From RGIG2000 sp045612665 (lineage in GTDB: Bacteria; Bacillota; Clostridia; Oscillospirales; CAG-272): a stretch of 64,000 bases of DNA. The position numbers and the translations under genes were made by a program. This document shows positions 25,799-35,236 of the stretch, one piece after another. Location of the stretch: NCBI GenBank assembly GCA_045612665.1, contig JAZKZO010000004.1, forward strand, positions 4,496-68,495, written 5' to 3'. Positions within the stretch are counted from its first letter, which is position 1; every line of letters starts with the position of its first letter. The notes under the pieces were generated by a model. That model was not told where the DNA came from. It did no database searches and saw only the letters and a program-made list of their open reading frames with translations.

Positions 25799-25891
25799 TT
25801 ATCTACAACCGCAACACTGAATTACAAGAATTGCGATGATAACGAGCCAAAGAACCTCGTTATCGAAAAGGCTGCACAAACAGTTGTTCAT
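25799..25891 (-). CDS. Cys-rich single-helix microprotein, 30 residues
   Basis: Too short for routine gene calling, yet it has ATG, a spaced AAGGT ribosome site (minus-strand AAAAGGGTAAGGTATTACT) and a clean stop. The peptide starts MNNCLCSLFDNEVLW, runs into a hydrophobic stretch LVIIAILVI and ends QCCGCR: five cysteines, two before and three after one membrane-length segment. That shape recurs in unnamed 30-40-residue proteins of Clostridia, in my recollection. A Cys pair on each side of a helix could bind metal or form disulfides at the membrane. The function is unknown. An inverted repeat GAGGATTTTATCCTC lies 23 bases upstream. Confidence 0.6.
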   Translation of the reverse strand: MNNCLCSLFDNEVLWLVIIAILVIQCCGCR

Positions 25892-25970
25892 AGTAATACC
25901 TTACCCTTTTAAGATTGAGGATTTTATCCTCTGCTTATATACTATGTCGGTTTGTGTCGGTTGCTACCTT

Positions 25971-26606
25971 TTATTTTAAAATTAAGGAGTCGCTTTCAAG
26001 AAATTCGTGTGCTATGATGGTGCTATTTGTCGGAATGTCCGCGCTTGCACCGCATTTTACGCATCTTACCGTAACGTGGTCATCATAAATATCACAGGAG
26101 AACTCTCCCTTGCCAGCACAGTTACAGTGGATTGCGTTTTCCTCGTTTAATTCATTTATTGTAAATCTTATAATTTCGAGGATTTGAGGATCACAAAGCT
26201 CATCACGGTCCTTTTCCTCGTTTTTAAGCGATTCGATATTTTCCTCGCCAAGAAGAGCCAAAAGCTCCTTGTTAGACGCGTCAATTGCCTCGGCTACGTT
26301 ATTTTCACGGCCGATGAAGCAAATATCAATTCCTGACATAGAGCAGGGAATTACGAAAATATCGCTATCAAAAAATACAGAGCTTGAAAGCAAATGTGAG
26401 TGCGTGGTGTTGCACGCAAGGCACGGGAAGGTAAGACGCATCTTGCCGTCGCTTGTCTTTTCAACGGTCATTTCACTTCCGTGGCAATCGCATTTTAGAC
26501 GGAAAAAGCTTCCGCTAAGAGAAAATGCGCCAACCATACTGGTTGTAACTCCACCGCACGTAGGGCATCTATATGCAAGCGTTGTTTGCTTTTGGTTCAA
26601 AATCAT
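25971..26606 (-). CDS. Zinc-ribbon protein of unknown function
   Basis: A 211-residue soluble protein with three Cys clusters: YRCPTCGG (residue 13), FPCLACNTTHSH (near 60) and VRCVKCGAS near 190, plus CDCHGS and HCNCAGKGEF. These look like two treble-clef or ribbon zinc sites at the N-terminus and one at the C-terminus with an acidic helical middle. I recognise no named family. GAGGTGA precedes the ATG. It is divergent from the Fe-S helicase gene with 75 bases between them, so a shared control region is possible. RNA, DNA or protein-binding roles are all open. Confidence 0.75.
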   Translation of the reverse strand: MILNQKQTTLAYRCPTCGGVTTSMVGAFSLSGSFFRLKCDCHGSEMTVEKTSDGKMRLTFPCLACNTTHSHLLSSSVFFDSDIFVIPCSMSGIDICFIGRENNVAEAIDASNKELLALLGEENIESLKNEEKDRDELCDPQILEIIRFTINELNEENAIHCNCAGKGEFSCDIYDDHVTVRCVKCGASADIPTNSTIIAHEFLESDSLILK

Positions 26607-26681
26607 AAAATCACCTCTTAATGGTTTGGTTTAGTTAAGTATACTACAAAAAATATTACTTGTCAAGAAAGGAGAACAAAT

Positions 26682-29066
26682 ATGAGTGCGATTTACGATC
26701 ATAAATCGGGCGCAGTCCTTGTCAGCGCATATGAGCTTTGCTCTTACGTGCTTCGAGGCGGAGATATAGATAGCCGAAATTTTAAGCACGGTAATAAAAT
26801 CGGTGGAACAATCGCTTCTCATCAAATGAAGCCTGCAAAGCCGAACGTCGTTGACGCCTATACGGTGTCAATGCTATGCGATGGCGTTACCTTGACAGTA
26901 TATACCTATCCCGAGGGAATAAGACGGGAGGAAAACGGTACATATACAGTTGAAAAAATACATACCGTTCCCTATAATCTTGACGATATCTCTAATGGCG
27001 AGCTTGAAATTGCAATTGCCGCCATTACGTGCTCTGCATATATAGTTTCGAAAAATCTCGGCGGTAATCGCGTTAACGCACGTCTTGTGTTTATGAAGAG
27101 CGGAAGCGATGAAATGCGTACCTTTGCACAGGTCCTTGACACTCACGAGTGTGAGGCACAGTTCAATTCCTATACCGATATGTTCGCTCCGTTTGTGAAA
27201 ATCATCGCATCAAGGGCGGTGGATACCACAAAACAGCTCTCCGAGCTTAAATTCCCATTCAAGGGCGGAGTTCGTGAGGCTCAAAAGGAGTTTATCTTGG
27301 AAGCCTTTCGCACCATTAAGGCAAGACGTCGCCTTATGGTTCAAGCCCCTACTGGAACAGGAAAGACAATGGCATCTCTTTATCCCGCACTCAAATCAAT
27401 AGGTGAGGGCTATGCCGACAAGATTTTCTATTTTACAGGAAAGGCTACAACTGCATATTCGGCACTCAATGCCGTTGAAATAATGCGTAGCTCACTCCCC
27501 GATTTTCGTTCAATTATAATCACGTCAAAGGACAAATGCTGTACATCGTTTAAGCCAACGGAGCATAGAAAGTGCGATCCAAAGCATTGTCCTCGCGCTA
27601 TGGCATACTACGATAAAATCAACGTAGCATTAATAGATTTGCTCGAAAATTATCGCACCTATACAAAAGAGGTAATCGACGAGGTTGCCGACCGATACGG
27701 TCTTTGTTCGTACGAGCTGTCTCTTGAGCTTTCCGAATGGTGTGAGCTTATCGTTTGCGACTATAACTATCTGTTCGACCTTCAGGTTTACCTAAGAAGA
27801 TACTTTACATCTCCCGATGCAAATTATATTTTCTTAATCGACGAGGCGCACAACCTGCCCGATAGAGCAAGGGAAATGTATTCAGCAACTCTTGAACGCA
27901 CAACCTTCAAATCATTACAGGCAAAATTCCAAAATAACAAACACATATCCGCGCCAATTGACGACGTGCTCGGTAAATTTGACACTCTTTACGAGCTTGC
28001 AATGCATGAAAAAAGAGAGTACGAGGGGCAGTTTTACGGCTTCTATATTACCTCTCAGCTCCCCGACGATATCGCAAACGAGTTTACCGCATTTGTCAAG
28101 GGCTGTGAAAAAATGTTTTCAAAAGACCAAAACGACGACGAGCTTCTTGATGCATATTATGACGTTAAGCATATGCTTAAAATTTGCGAGATATTTGACA
28201 AGCGCTTTACAATGTACGTTGAGGCGCAAGGAAACGACGTTAAGCTGAGGCTTATGTGTCTTGACGTTTCCCGACTTGTCGATATAGCTATGAAGAAGGG
28301 CTCTGCCTCGATTTTGTTCTCCGCAACGCTCACTCCCCCCGAATATTTCTCGGATATTTTGGGATGCGAAAAGTCCGAATCTCTCACACTCCCCTCGCCA
28401 TTTGAGAAGGAAAACCTATGTCTTCTCGGCATAAATAACCTTAGCACCCGTTATGAGGACAGGCAAAAGAGCGCCATGTCCGTTGCGAACGTTATAAGAG
28501 CAACGATTGCAGGAAAGCAAGGAAACTATATCGTCTATTTTCCGTCGTATAGCTATCTTGCCGAGGTTAAAGAGGTCTTTGAAAAGCGTTATCCAAACAT
28601 AAGCATAACTGCCCAAAGCAGGAGCATGTCGGAGAGCGCGAAAAAGGACTTTCTTGATGCCTTTGATGCCAAAAAGGAAGGCACACTTGTCGGATTTTGC
28701 GTGCTTGGCGGTAGCTTCTCCGAGGGTATCGACCTTCGCGGTGAGCGACTTATCGGTGCTATAATCGTCGGTGTAGGCTTGCCTACTATCAGCACGGAGC
28801 TTAACATAATCAAGGAATACTTTGACAACACTCGCGAAAACGGATATGCCTATGCCTACACCTATCCCGGAATGATAAAGGTATTACAGGCTGCCGGCCG
28901 TGTTATTCGAAGCGAGGAGGAGCGAGGAGTAGTCGTTTTAATCGACGATAGATTTGCAACTCCCGAATATTATGAGCTTATGCCCGATCATTGGCGACAC
29001 CTTCAATTTTTAACGAATGCAAACGATCTTTTAAGGGAAGTTACCGATTTTTGGAAAAAATCGTAA
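26682..29066 (+). CDS. DinG/Rad3-like Fe-S DNA helicase
   Basis: Superfamily 2 helicases of the XPD/DinG group unwind DNA 5' to 3' and carry a [4Fe-4S] cluster. Walker A APTGTGKTMAS near residue 223, four candidate cluster cysteines around residues 285-310 (KCCTSF, RKCDPKHCPRAM), then VCDYNYLFD, DEAH box LIDEAHNLPD near 385, FSATLTP near 545, and motif VI QAAGRVIRSEEERGVV at the end. The first 200 residues contain an extra domain (SAYELCSYV, SYTDMF) as in clostridial DinG-like proteins. 794 residues, AAAGGAG ahead of ATG. Divergent from the zinc-ribbon protein. Role in repair or R-loop removal is inferred. Confidence 0.92.
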   Translation: MSAIYDHKSGAVLVSAYELCSYVLRGGDIDSRNFKHGNKIGGTIASHQMKPAKPNVVDAYTVSMLCDGVTLTVYTYPEGIRREENGTYTVEKIHTVPYNLDDISNGELEIAIAAITCSAYIVSKNLGGNRVNARLVFMKSGSDEMRTFAQVLDTHECEAQFNSYTDMFAPFVKIIASRAVDTTKQLSELKFPFKGGVREAQKEFILEAFRTIKARRRLMVQAPTGTGKTMASLYPALKSIGEGYADKIFYFTGKATTAYSALNAVEIMRSSLPDFRSIIITSKDKCCTSFKPTEHRKCDPKHCPRAMAYYDKINVALIDLLENYRTYTKEVIDEVADRYGLCSYELSLELSEWCELIVCDYNYLFDLQVYLRRYFTSPDANYIFLIDEAHNLPDRAREMYSATLERTTFKSLQAKFQNNKHISAPIDDVLGKFDTLYELAMHEKREYEGQFYGFYITSQLPDDIANEFTAFVKGCEKMFSKDQNDDELLDAYYDVKHMLKICEIFDKRFTMYVEAQGNDVKLRLMCLDVSRLVDIAMKKGSASILFSATLTPPEYFSDILGCEKSESLTLPSPFEKENLCLLGINNLSTRYEDRQKSAMSVANVIRATIAGKQGNYIVYFPSYSYLAEVKEVFEKRYPNISITAQSRSMSESAKKDFLDAFDAKKEGTLVGFCVLGGSFSEGIDLRGERLIGAIIVGVGLPTISTELNIIKEYFDNTRENGYAYAYTYPGMIKVLQAAGRVIRSEEERGVVVLIDDRFATPEYYELMPDHWRHLQFLTNANDLLREVTDFWKKS

Positions 29067-29073
29067 AAAACTA

Positions 29074-29102
29074 TTGTAAAATCGGCTTATTAGTGATACA
29101 AT
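29074..29102 (+). promoter_or_regulatory. Promoter of asnS
   Basis: TTGTAA, 17 bases, TACAAT. Confidence 0.6.
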
Positions 29103-29143
29103 AGAGTGAATTTAAATTTTTTACATTATAAAGAGGTATAGAA

Positions 29144-30538
29144 ATGCAAAGAACATTAGTTAAGGAAATCTTCCAAAATCCTTCTGATTTTGCTAACAAG
29201 GAAGTAACCGTTTGCGGTTGGACAAGAACAATCCGTTCATCTAACGCATTTGGATTTATCGAGCTTAATGACGGTAGCTACCACACAAATATTCAGGTTG
29301 TTTTTGAAGAGGCATTTCTTGGTAATTATAAGGAAATCGCAAAGCAAAACGTTGGTACCGCCTTCGTTGTAAAGGGAACACTCGTTCTCACTCCCGAGGC
29401 AAAGCAACCATTTGAAATTAAGGCTAAGGAGATTGAGATTGAGGGCGCGTCAACACCTGACTACCCACTCCAAAAGAAAAGACACTCTCTTGAGTTTTTG
29501 CGTACAATCGCACACCTTCGTCCAAGAACAAACCTTTTCAGCGCAGTATTTAGAGTGCGCTCGGTTGCCGCTTTCGCAATCCATAAGTTCTTTAACGAAA
29601 GAAACTTCGTTTACGTTCATACACCGATAATCACAGGCTCTGACTGTGAGGGCGCAGGTGAAATGTTCCGCCTTACAACTCTCGATATGGAAAATCTTCC
29701 AAAAACCGAGGAAGGAAAGGTTGATTATTCCAAGGACTTCTTTGGCAAGAGCGTAAACCTTACCGTATCAGGACAGCTTAGCGCTGAAACCTATGCTATG
29801 GCGTTCGCAAACGTTTACACCTTCGGTCCTACCTTTAGAGCTGAGCGTTCAAATACGGCCCGTCATGCAGCTGAATTCTGGATGATGGAGCCTGAAATCG
29901 CATTTGCAGACCTTAACGACGATATGCGCCTTGCTGAGGATATGATTAAGTACGTTGTTAAGCACGTAATGGATAATTGCCCTGCTGAAATCGAATTCTT
30001 TAATAAATTCGTTGACAACACTCTCGTTGACCGTCTTACAAACCTTCTTGAAAACGATTTCGGACACGTAACCTATACCGAGGCTATCGAAATCCTTAAG
30101 AACAGTGGCGAAAAGTTCGAATATCCTGTTGAATGGGGTATCGATATGCAAACCGAGCACGAAAGATACATTACCGAAAAGGTATTCGGTAAGCCTGTAT
30201 TCGTAACCGACTATCCTGCTGACATTAAGGCGTTCTATATGCGTCTAAACGACGACGGAAAGACCGTTGCCGCAATGGATATGCTCGTTCCGGGCGTTGG
30301 AGAGCTTATCGGTGGCTCACAGCGTGAGGAAAGACTCGATATGCTTCTTAAGGCAATGGAGAAGTTCAATCTTAACGAAGAGGATTACTGGTGGTATCTT
30401 GAGCTTCGTAAGTACGGTGGAACAAAGCACGCAGGCTTTGGTCTTGGCTTCGAAAGACTTATTATGTATATCACAGGCGTTTCTAACATTAGAGACGTTG
30501 AATCCTATCCAAGAACAACAGGTAGCGCTGAGTTCTAA
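29144..30538 (+). CDS. asnS: Asparagine-tRNA ligase
   Basis: Class II synthetase that charges tRNA-Asn. N-terminal OB fold (VTVCGWTRTIRSSNAFGFIELNDG) binds the anticodon; the catalytic core holds motif 1 (HLRPRTN and RVRSVAAFAIHKFF), motif 2 (GPTFRAERSNTARHAAEFWM) and motif 3 (GFGLGFERLIMYITG). The 464-residue length and the TARHAAEFWM segment mark AsnS rather than AspS. GAGG lies ahead of the ATG. An aminotransferase gene follows after 14 bases. No T-box leader is seen in the 77 bases upstream, unlike valS. Confidence 0.95.
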   Translation: MQRTLVKEIFQNPSDFANKEVTVCGWTRTIRSSNAFGFIELNDGSYHTNIQVVFEEAFLGNYKEIAKQNVGTAFVVKGTLVLTPEAKQPFEIKAKEIEIEGASTPDYPLQKKRHSLEFLRTIAHLRPRTNLFSAVFRVRSVAAFAIHKFFNERNFVYVHTPIITGSDCEGAGEMFRLTTLDMENLPKTEEGKVDYSKDFFGKSVNLTVSGQLSAETYAMAFANVYTFGPTFRAERSNTARHAAEFWMMEPEIAFADLNDDMRLAEDMIKYVVKHVMDNCPAEIEFFNKFVDNTLVDRLTNLLENDFGHVTYTEAIEILKNSGEKFEYPVEWGIDMQTEHERYITEKVFGKPVFVTDYPADIKAFYMRLNDDGKTVAAMDMLVPGVGELIGGSQREERLDMLLKAMEKFNLNEEDYWWYLELRKYGGTKHAGFGLGFERLIMYITGVSNIRDVESYPRTTGSAEF

Positions 30539-30552
30539 TTTGAGGAGAAAAT

Positions 30553-31836
30553 ATGAAGAAATATTCAGAAATGACAGCACAAGAACTCGAGCAGCTTAAA
30601 AAGGAGCTCAGTGCAAAATATAAGGAATATCAGGCTAAGGACCTTAAGCTCAATATGGCAAGAGGAAAGCCCTGCGTTGAACAGCTCAACATTTCAATGG
30701 GAATGATGGACGTTTTGAGCAGTGATGACGACCTCACCTGCGACGACGGAACCGATTGCCGTAACTACGGTGTCCTTGACGGCGTTCACGAGGCGAAGGT
30801 GTTGCTTGCCGATATGATGGAGGTAGGTATCGATAACGTTATCGTATACGGCAACTCAAGCCTTAACGTAATGTACGATACAATAGCGCGCTCAATGACA
30901 CACGGTGTTATGGGCTCAACTCCTTGGTGCAAGCTTGATAAGGTTAAATTCCTTTGCCCTGTTCCAGGCTATGACAGACACTTCAAAATTACCGAGTATT
31001 TCGGTATCGAAATGATAAACGTTCCTATGACAAAGGACGGTCCTGATATGGATATGGTTGAAAAGCTCGTATCCGAGGACGAAAGCATCAAGGGAATTTG
31101 GTGCGTTCCAAAGTATTCAAACCCACAGGGATATTCTTATTCCGATGAGGTTGTTCGCCGTATGGCTCGCCTTGAACCAAAGGCTAACGATTTCAGAATT
31201 TATTGGGATAACGCATACACAGTTCATCATCTTTACGATGATGATCAGGATGAGCTTATCGAGATTCTCGACGAGTGTAAGAAGGCAGGCAATCCCGATA
31301 TGGTTTATAAGTTTGCCTCAACCTCTAAAATTAGCTTCCCGGGCTCAGGCGTATCCGTTCTTGCCTCATCACTTAATAACCTTCAGGATATTAAAAAACA
31401 GCTTACCGTTCAAACAATCGGTCATGACAAGGTAAATCAGCTTCGCCACGTTAGATATTTCAAGAATATCGACGGCATTAAGGCTCATATGAAGCTTCAC
31501 GCTGACATTCTTCGTCCAAAGTTCGAGGCAGTGCTCGAAATTCTCGAAAGAGAGCTTGGTGGACTTGGTATCGGTACTTGGACAAAGCCAAAGGGCGGAT
31601 ATTTTATCTCCTTTGACTCTCTTGACGGCTGTGCGAAGGATATCGTTGCAAGATGCAAGAAGGCAGGCGTTGAAATGACAGGTGCAGGCGCTACCTATCC
31701 ATACGGAAAGGACCCACACGATAGCAATATCCGTATCGCACCATCATATCCACCAAAGGACGACCTCATCATCGCTGCCGAGCTTTTCGCCCTTTGCGTA
31801 AAGCTTTCAAGCATTGATAAGCTTCTTTCAAAATAA
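30553..31836 (+). CDS. Aspartate aminotransferase-type PLP enzyme (PF12897)
   Basis: Fold-type I aminotransferase of the subgroup often annotated 'aspartate aminotransferase' in Clostridia. ARGKPCVEQL near residue 36, VYGNSSLNVMYD (cofactor phosphate region) near 95, PGYDRHF, WCVPKYSNPQGYSY and WDNAYTVHHL near 215, PLP lysine in STSKISFPGSG near 255, and the C-terminal NIRIAPSYPP arginine for the substrate carboxylate. Size 427 matches. It is in one operon with asnS (14-base gap), which links aspartate/asparagine supply to asparaginyl-tRNA; this link is an inference. Confidence 0.87.
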   Translation: MKKYSEMTAQELEQLKKELSAKYKEYQAKDLKLNMARGKPCVEQLNISMGMMDVLSSDDDLTCDDGTDCRNYGVLDGVHEAKVLLADMMEVGIDNVIVYGNSSLNVMYDTIARSMTHGVMGSTPWCKLDKVKFLCPVPGYDRHFKITEYFGIEMINVPMTKDGPDMDMVEKLVSEDESIKGIWCVPKYSNPQGYSYSDEVVRRMARLEPKANDFRIYWDNAYTVHHLYDDDQDELIEILDECKKAGNPDMVYKFASTSKISFPGSGVSVLASSLNNLQDIKKQLTVQTIGHDKVNQLRHVRYFKNIDGIKAHMKLHADILRPKFEAVLEILERELGGLGIGTWTKPKGGYFISFDSLDGCAKDIVARCKKAGVEMTGAGATYPYGKDPHDSNIRIAPSYPPKDDLIIAAELFALCVKLSSIDKLLSK

Positions 31837-31845
31837 AAAGAAATC

Positions 31846-31872
31846 AAAACACACCTTCAAGGTGTGTTTTTC
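31846..31872 (+). terminator. Terminator of asnS-aminotransferase operon
   Basis: 10-bp stem AAAACACACC/GGTGTGTTTT, loop TTCAA. Confidence 0.88.
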
Positions 31873-31874
31873 TT

Positions 31875-31949
31875 TTTGTGAATTTTTTGTGAAGATTTGG
31901 AAAAAGGTTTGTGAAAATTGTTTACAAACTCAAAATTCGATGATAAAAT
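31875..31949 (+). promoter_or_regulatory. Promoter with three phased TTTGTGAA repeats
   Basis: TTTGTGAA occurs at 31875, 31886 and 31908, that is 11 and 22 bases apart, one and two helix turns, on the same face of DNA. TTTACA (31921-31926), 17 bases and TAAAAT (31944-31949) follow. The last repeat ends six bases before the -35 box, a typical activator position. Confidence 0.6.
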
Positions 31950-32031
31950 GAAAATAGAAGGTGAAAATGCACAAGTTGTAATTGATAAATGCAATTCATT
32001 TTATTCAAAATGTCAAGAAAGGGGCGATTTT

Positions 32032-34116
32032 ATGAAGAAAATATTAATACTTGCTTTGTCTTTGATTTTGTTACTTGGAATTCTTCCATCATGCGATTCC
32101 ACCCCACCCGAGCAATCGTCATCTAGCGAAGAATCGTCCGAGTCATCAAGTAGCGCGTTGCCTGATGTCCCGTCAAATACACCACCAAAGCATGAAAATG
32201 ACCTCGGTTATCCTATGGTTGTAATTGATGGTGTTGCAAAAAGAAATATTAAAAATATAAATGTATCAGATGATGACGCGTCATTGCCTCTTGTTGCTAC
32301 CTTGCAGGAGTCAGGTGCTAAGATTGAGTGGTTTAATGAAAGAGTTGCCCATATTACGATTAATGACCAAAAGAAATGGATTCTTGATATAAAGGAGCCG
32401 TATTTATCACCGTATGGTGCTACAAACACCTCTAAGGAAAATGTGATTGTAGTATCGGATGAAGAATATGCTTTAATAGAAAAGGATATAATTCTTCCAC
32501 TATCGGTTGTTAGCAATGTTTTTGACAAGCTATTTTATAAAGAAAATCCTATAATATCCTTTGATAGTGAAAGCTACATTATAGATATTAACATAAATAA
32601 TTATGACGGAGAATACCGTAACGAAATAGAGGTTTCTCCTTTATATAATCTTTCCGAGGATGGAACCTATTACTATATTGACGGAATATTCGGATATAGT
32701 TCTGATAGCGATTATTTCAATGTAAAGATAGATTCAACTGTCGATGGCATTCCAGTTAAGGAAATTCGCTCCTTGTCAATTCGTAGATACTATAGCTATG
32801 ATGTTATTGAGCCGGAGTTGAATTACGATAGCTATGAGAGAGCAATAAAGTATTATTATGATAAAAACGTTAAAATAGCGCTTTTGAAAATTCCTAATAC
32901 AATAGAGACAATTAGTGAAGGTGCATTTGATATTTCCTATATTGGAGAGATTCAGATTGATTCAAACAATAAAAGCTTTAAATATGTTGACGGTATTTTG
33001 TACTCGTATGACGGTAAAAAATTAATAAGACAAATCAACATTGATTCGTTAAATGAAATCACGGTTTTGGACGGTACTGAGACAATAGCTAAGGAAGCGT
33101 TCAAAAACAACGAAAAGCTTACGACTATTAAATTGCCAAGCACGCTTATAGCAATAGAAGAAAATGCGTTTTTAAATTGTCATAGACTAGTTGAAATATA
33201 CAATCTATCCTCGCTTGATATTCAAGCAGGAAACGATGAAAACGGTATGGTTGCTAAATATGCATTGGGAATTTATACCTCGAATGATACGCCAAGCGCA
33301 ATAAAGCTTATAAACGAGGATTTTGTGTTCTTTGAAAACGAAAAAATAATGGTGTTAGTTAACTATATAGGTGAAGATAGAGTGGTTAATTTGCCAATAG
33401 TTGATAGAGAATATAAAATCGGAGCCAATGCGTTTCGTGATAATAAGCAAATTTTCCAAATATACATTCCAAGCTGTGTAACACATGTAAGTAATGGTGC
33501 ATTTTCGGGAGCAACAAATTTATATAGAGTAAATTTGAACAGTATTGATTATTTTCTTAAAATAACTTTTGTGTCTAGCCCGTTAGAGTATGGAGCATCT
33601 ATCTATGTAGGCGGCAAATGCTTGAAAAGCGTTACAATTACAAGGGATATTCTTCGAGGTGCATTTAAAAATTGCACATCAATAGAAGAGGTTATTTTGG
33701 CCGAGGGAGTTTCACGCATTGAGGATGAGGCGTTTAGAAATTGTGCTAATTTGGAAAGAGTTATAATGGCAAATACAGTTGTAGAGATAGGCTCGTATGC
33801 ATTTGCTGAATGTAAGTCGTTAAAGGAGCTTGAACTGAGCCCTAGCCTTCGAGAAATTCCCGAATATTGCTTTACCGAGTGCGACTTTTTAAGAAAGGTT
33901 GTAATTCCAAAGAGCGTTCTTAAAATAAAGAAACGTGCATTTTATGGTTGTAATTTGCTCGACACCGTAAAGCTACACGATAACCTTGATTATGTCGGCT
34001 CGCAGGCGTTTGCCAACTGCAACCAATTAAGAGTAATTTATATTCCGTATGGACTTCCAAGAGCAAATGATGCCTTTGACGGCGTGCAGGTTATCCAAAG
34101 AGAACATTTTGATTAA
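32032..34116 (+). CDS. BspA-like leucine-rich repeat lipoprotein
   Basis: A 694-residue lipoprotein. The start is ATG 32032 after GAAAGGGG; the longer open frame reaches back over the promoter and is not translated. Signal peptide residues 1-19 end in the lipobox LPSC, then a Ser/Glu/Pro-rich linker (residues 20-50). Residues 60-170 (VVIDGVAKRNIKNI, WILDIKEPYLSP, IILPLSVVSNVF) resemble a copper-amine-oxidase N-terminal or stalk domain. LRR_5 repeats follow from residue 230 on (FKNCTSIEEVILAEGVSRI, FRNCANLERVIM, FAECKSLKELELSPSL). No C-terminal module like those of the genes at 1 and 61327. It is AT-rich compared with the neighbours. Likely a surface-bound ligand or host binder. Confidence 0.85.
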   Translation: MKKILILALSLILLLGILPSCDSTPPEQSSSSEESSESSSSALPDVPSNTPPKHENDLGYPMVVIDGVAKRNIKNINVSDDDASLPLVATLQESGAKIEWFNERVAHITINDQKKWILDIKEPYLSPYGATNTSKENVIVVSDEEYALIEKDIILPLSVVSNVFDKLFYKENPIISFDSESYIIDININNYDGEYRNEIEVSPLYNLSEDGTYYYIDGIFGYSSDSDYFNVKIDSTVDGIPVKEIRSLSIRRYYSYDVIEPELNYDSYERAIKYYYDKNVKIALLKIPNTIETISEGAFDISYIGEIQIDSNNKSFKYVDGILYSYDGKKLIRQINIDSLNEITVLDGTETIAKEAFKNNEKLTTIKLPSTLIAIEENAFLNCHRLVEIYNLSSLDIQAGNDENGMVAKYALGIYTSNDTPSAIKLINEDFVFFENEKIMVLVNYIGEDRVVNLPIVDREYKIGANAFRDNKQIFQIYIPSCVTHVSNGAFSGATNLYRVNLNSIDYFLKITFVSSPLEYGASIYVGGKCLKSVTITRDILRGAFKNCTSIEEVILAEGVSRIEDEAFRNCANLERVIMANTVVEIGSYAFAECKSLKELELSPSLREIPEYCFTECDFLRKVVIPKSVLKIKKRAFYGCNLLDTVKLHDNLDYVGSQAFANCNQLRVIYIPYGLPRANDAFDGVQVIQREHFD

Positions 34117-34120
34117 AAAG

Positions 34121-34153
34121 AAAATACACTCTCGTTCGAGAGTGTATTTTTTT
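34121..34153. terminator. Bidirectional terminator
   Basis: 13-bp stem AAAATACACTCTC/GAGAGTGTATTTT, loop GTTC, T-run on both strands; it ends the lipoprotein gene and the acyltransferase on the other strand. Confidence 0.88.
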
Positions 34154-35204
34154 AATATCCAAATCCAAATACGTAGAATATCTTTTTAAGAAATGGCACC
34201 TTGTCGCAAAGAAAATCGACAATCGGGCAAAGTATTGCATAAAAGAGAACTACGTTTATTCCAAGGCTCCACAAAATTATTACAGAGTCGTTAGAGGCAG
34301 ATACCGTGGTGTTCCAAACAAGCTCTAAAAGGAATATGTAATGCGAGCACATAATCAATAGCGAGTGCCTTGAAAGTGAAGATGCAATCTTGCTATTTGG
34401 AAGTAGCGCGCACGATAACAAAAGCGAAATAGAAATTGTTAGAGCGAAGAATACGAAGTGATATATATTGTTGTAATCACCGTACAAAAGTGTAATAGGA
34501 TTTTTATGATTAAGCTTGTCTACTAAATAAATTGATATAAGGAAAAGACCTGCGCTTCCGTAAAGAAAATAGTTTTTATACGGATTTTCCTTGAAATTTA
34601 CAATAAACTTGATGATGTCCTTGAAGAAATAGCCAAGGCACACAAATCCAAGGAGCATAATAAGATTTCTTGCTCCGAGGAAGTTGCTATACCCAAATGC
34701 CGTTATATTTACCTTGAAATGCATAAGGCAAATAAATGATACAAGTGATGCACAGCCAAGACCGAGAACGGCAAATTTGTTTCCCTTAACTAGGTAAGCA
34801 AAGAGAGTAAATACTACACATACAATGAAAATGGACGGTGCATACCAAAGCGCATCATTCCATACAGTCATTCCATCAAGGAAGAAAAACGACTTGAAAA
34901 CCTGATTCCAATCGCGAAATCCTTGACGAACCGATATTATTCCCGAGATGAAGTGCCAAACAACGTATGGAACGAAAATTCTTGTACAAAGCCTTAAAAG
35001 CCTTTTGCCGAGCTCCCTTACATTAGAAGGGGCTTGTGAAAGGAATCCACTGATAAATGCGAAAATCGGAACGTGGAAGGCGTAAAAAATAACCTTATAG
35101 GTGTTCCCACGGGGCAAGAAATGCCCAATGCAAATTAAGGCTATGGCAATTGCCTTTGCCCAGTCAATATAAGAGAGTCTATTGTTTGCTTTTTGCAAAT
35201 CCAT
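34152..35204 (-). CDS. Membrane acyltransferase, family 3 (OafA/WecH-like)
   Basis: Family 3 acyltransferases move acetyl groups onto envelope sugars. N-terminal LSYIDWAKAIAIALICIGHF (split motif with the catalytic-type His in GHF), then about ten membrane helices and a short basic segment. 350 residues is usual. It is downstream of the organophosphate-type transporter gene on the same strand with a 32-base gap and AAAGGAG as ribosome site. The acceptor polymer is unknown. Confidence 0.85.
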   Translation of the reverse strand: MDLQKANNRLSYIDWAKAIAIALICIGHFLPRGNTYKVIFYAFHVPIFAFISGFLSQAPSNVRELGKRLLRLCTRIFVPYVVWHFISGIISVRQGFRDWNQVFKSFFFLDGMTVWNDALWYAPSIFIVCVVFTLFAYLVKGNKFAVLGLGCASLVSFICLMHFKVNITAFGYSNFLGARNLIMLLGFVCLGYFFKDIIKFIVNFKENPYKNYFLYGSAGLFLISIYLVDKLNHKNPITLLYGDYNNIYHFVFFALTISISLLLSCALLPNSKIASSLSRHSLLIMCSHYIFLLELVWNTTVSASNDSVIILWSLGINVVLFYAILCPIVDFLCDKVPFLKKIFYVFGFGY

Positions 35205-35236
35205 TTGTGGAGAAACTCCTTTCTGAAAATGATATT

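Noticed and set aside
31918..32031. Longer N-terminus for the BspA-like lipoprotein
   Set aside because: It would include the promoter and place the signal peptide 38 residues inside the protein.
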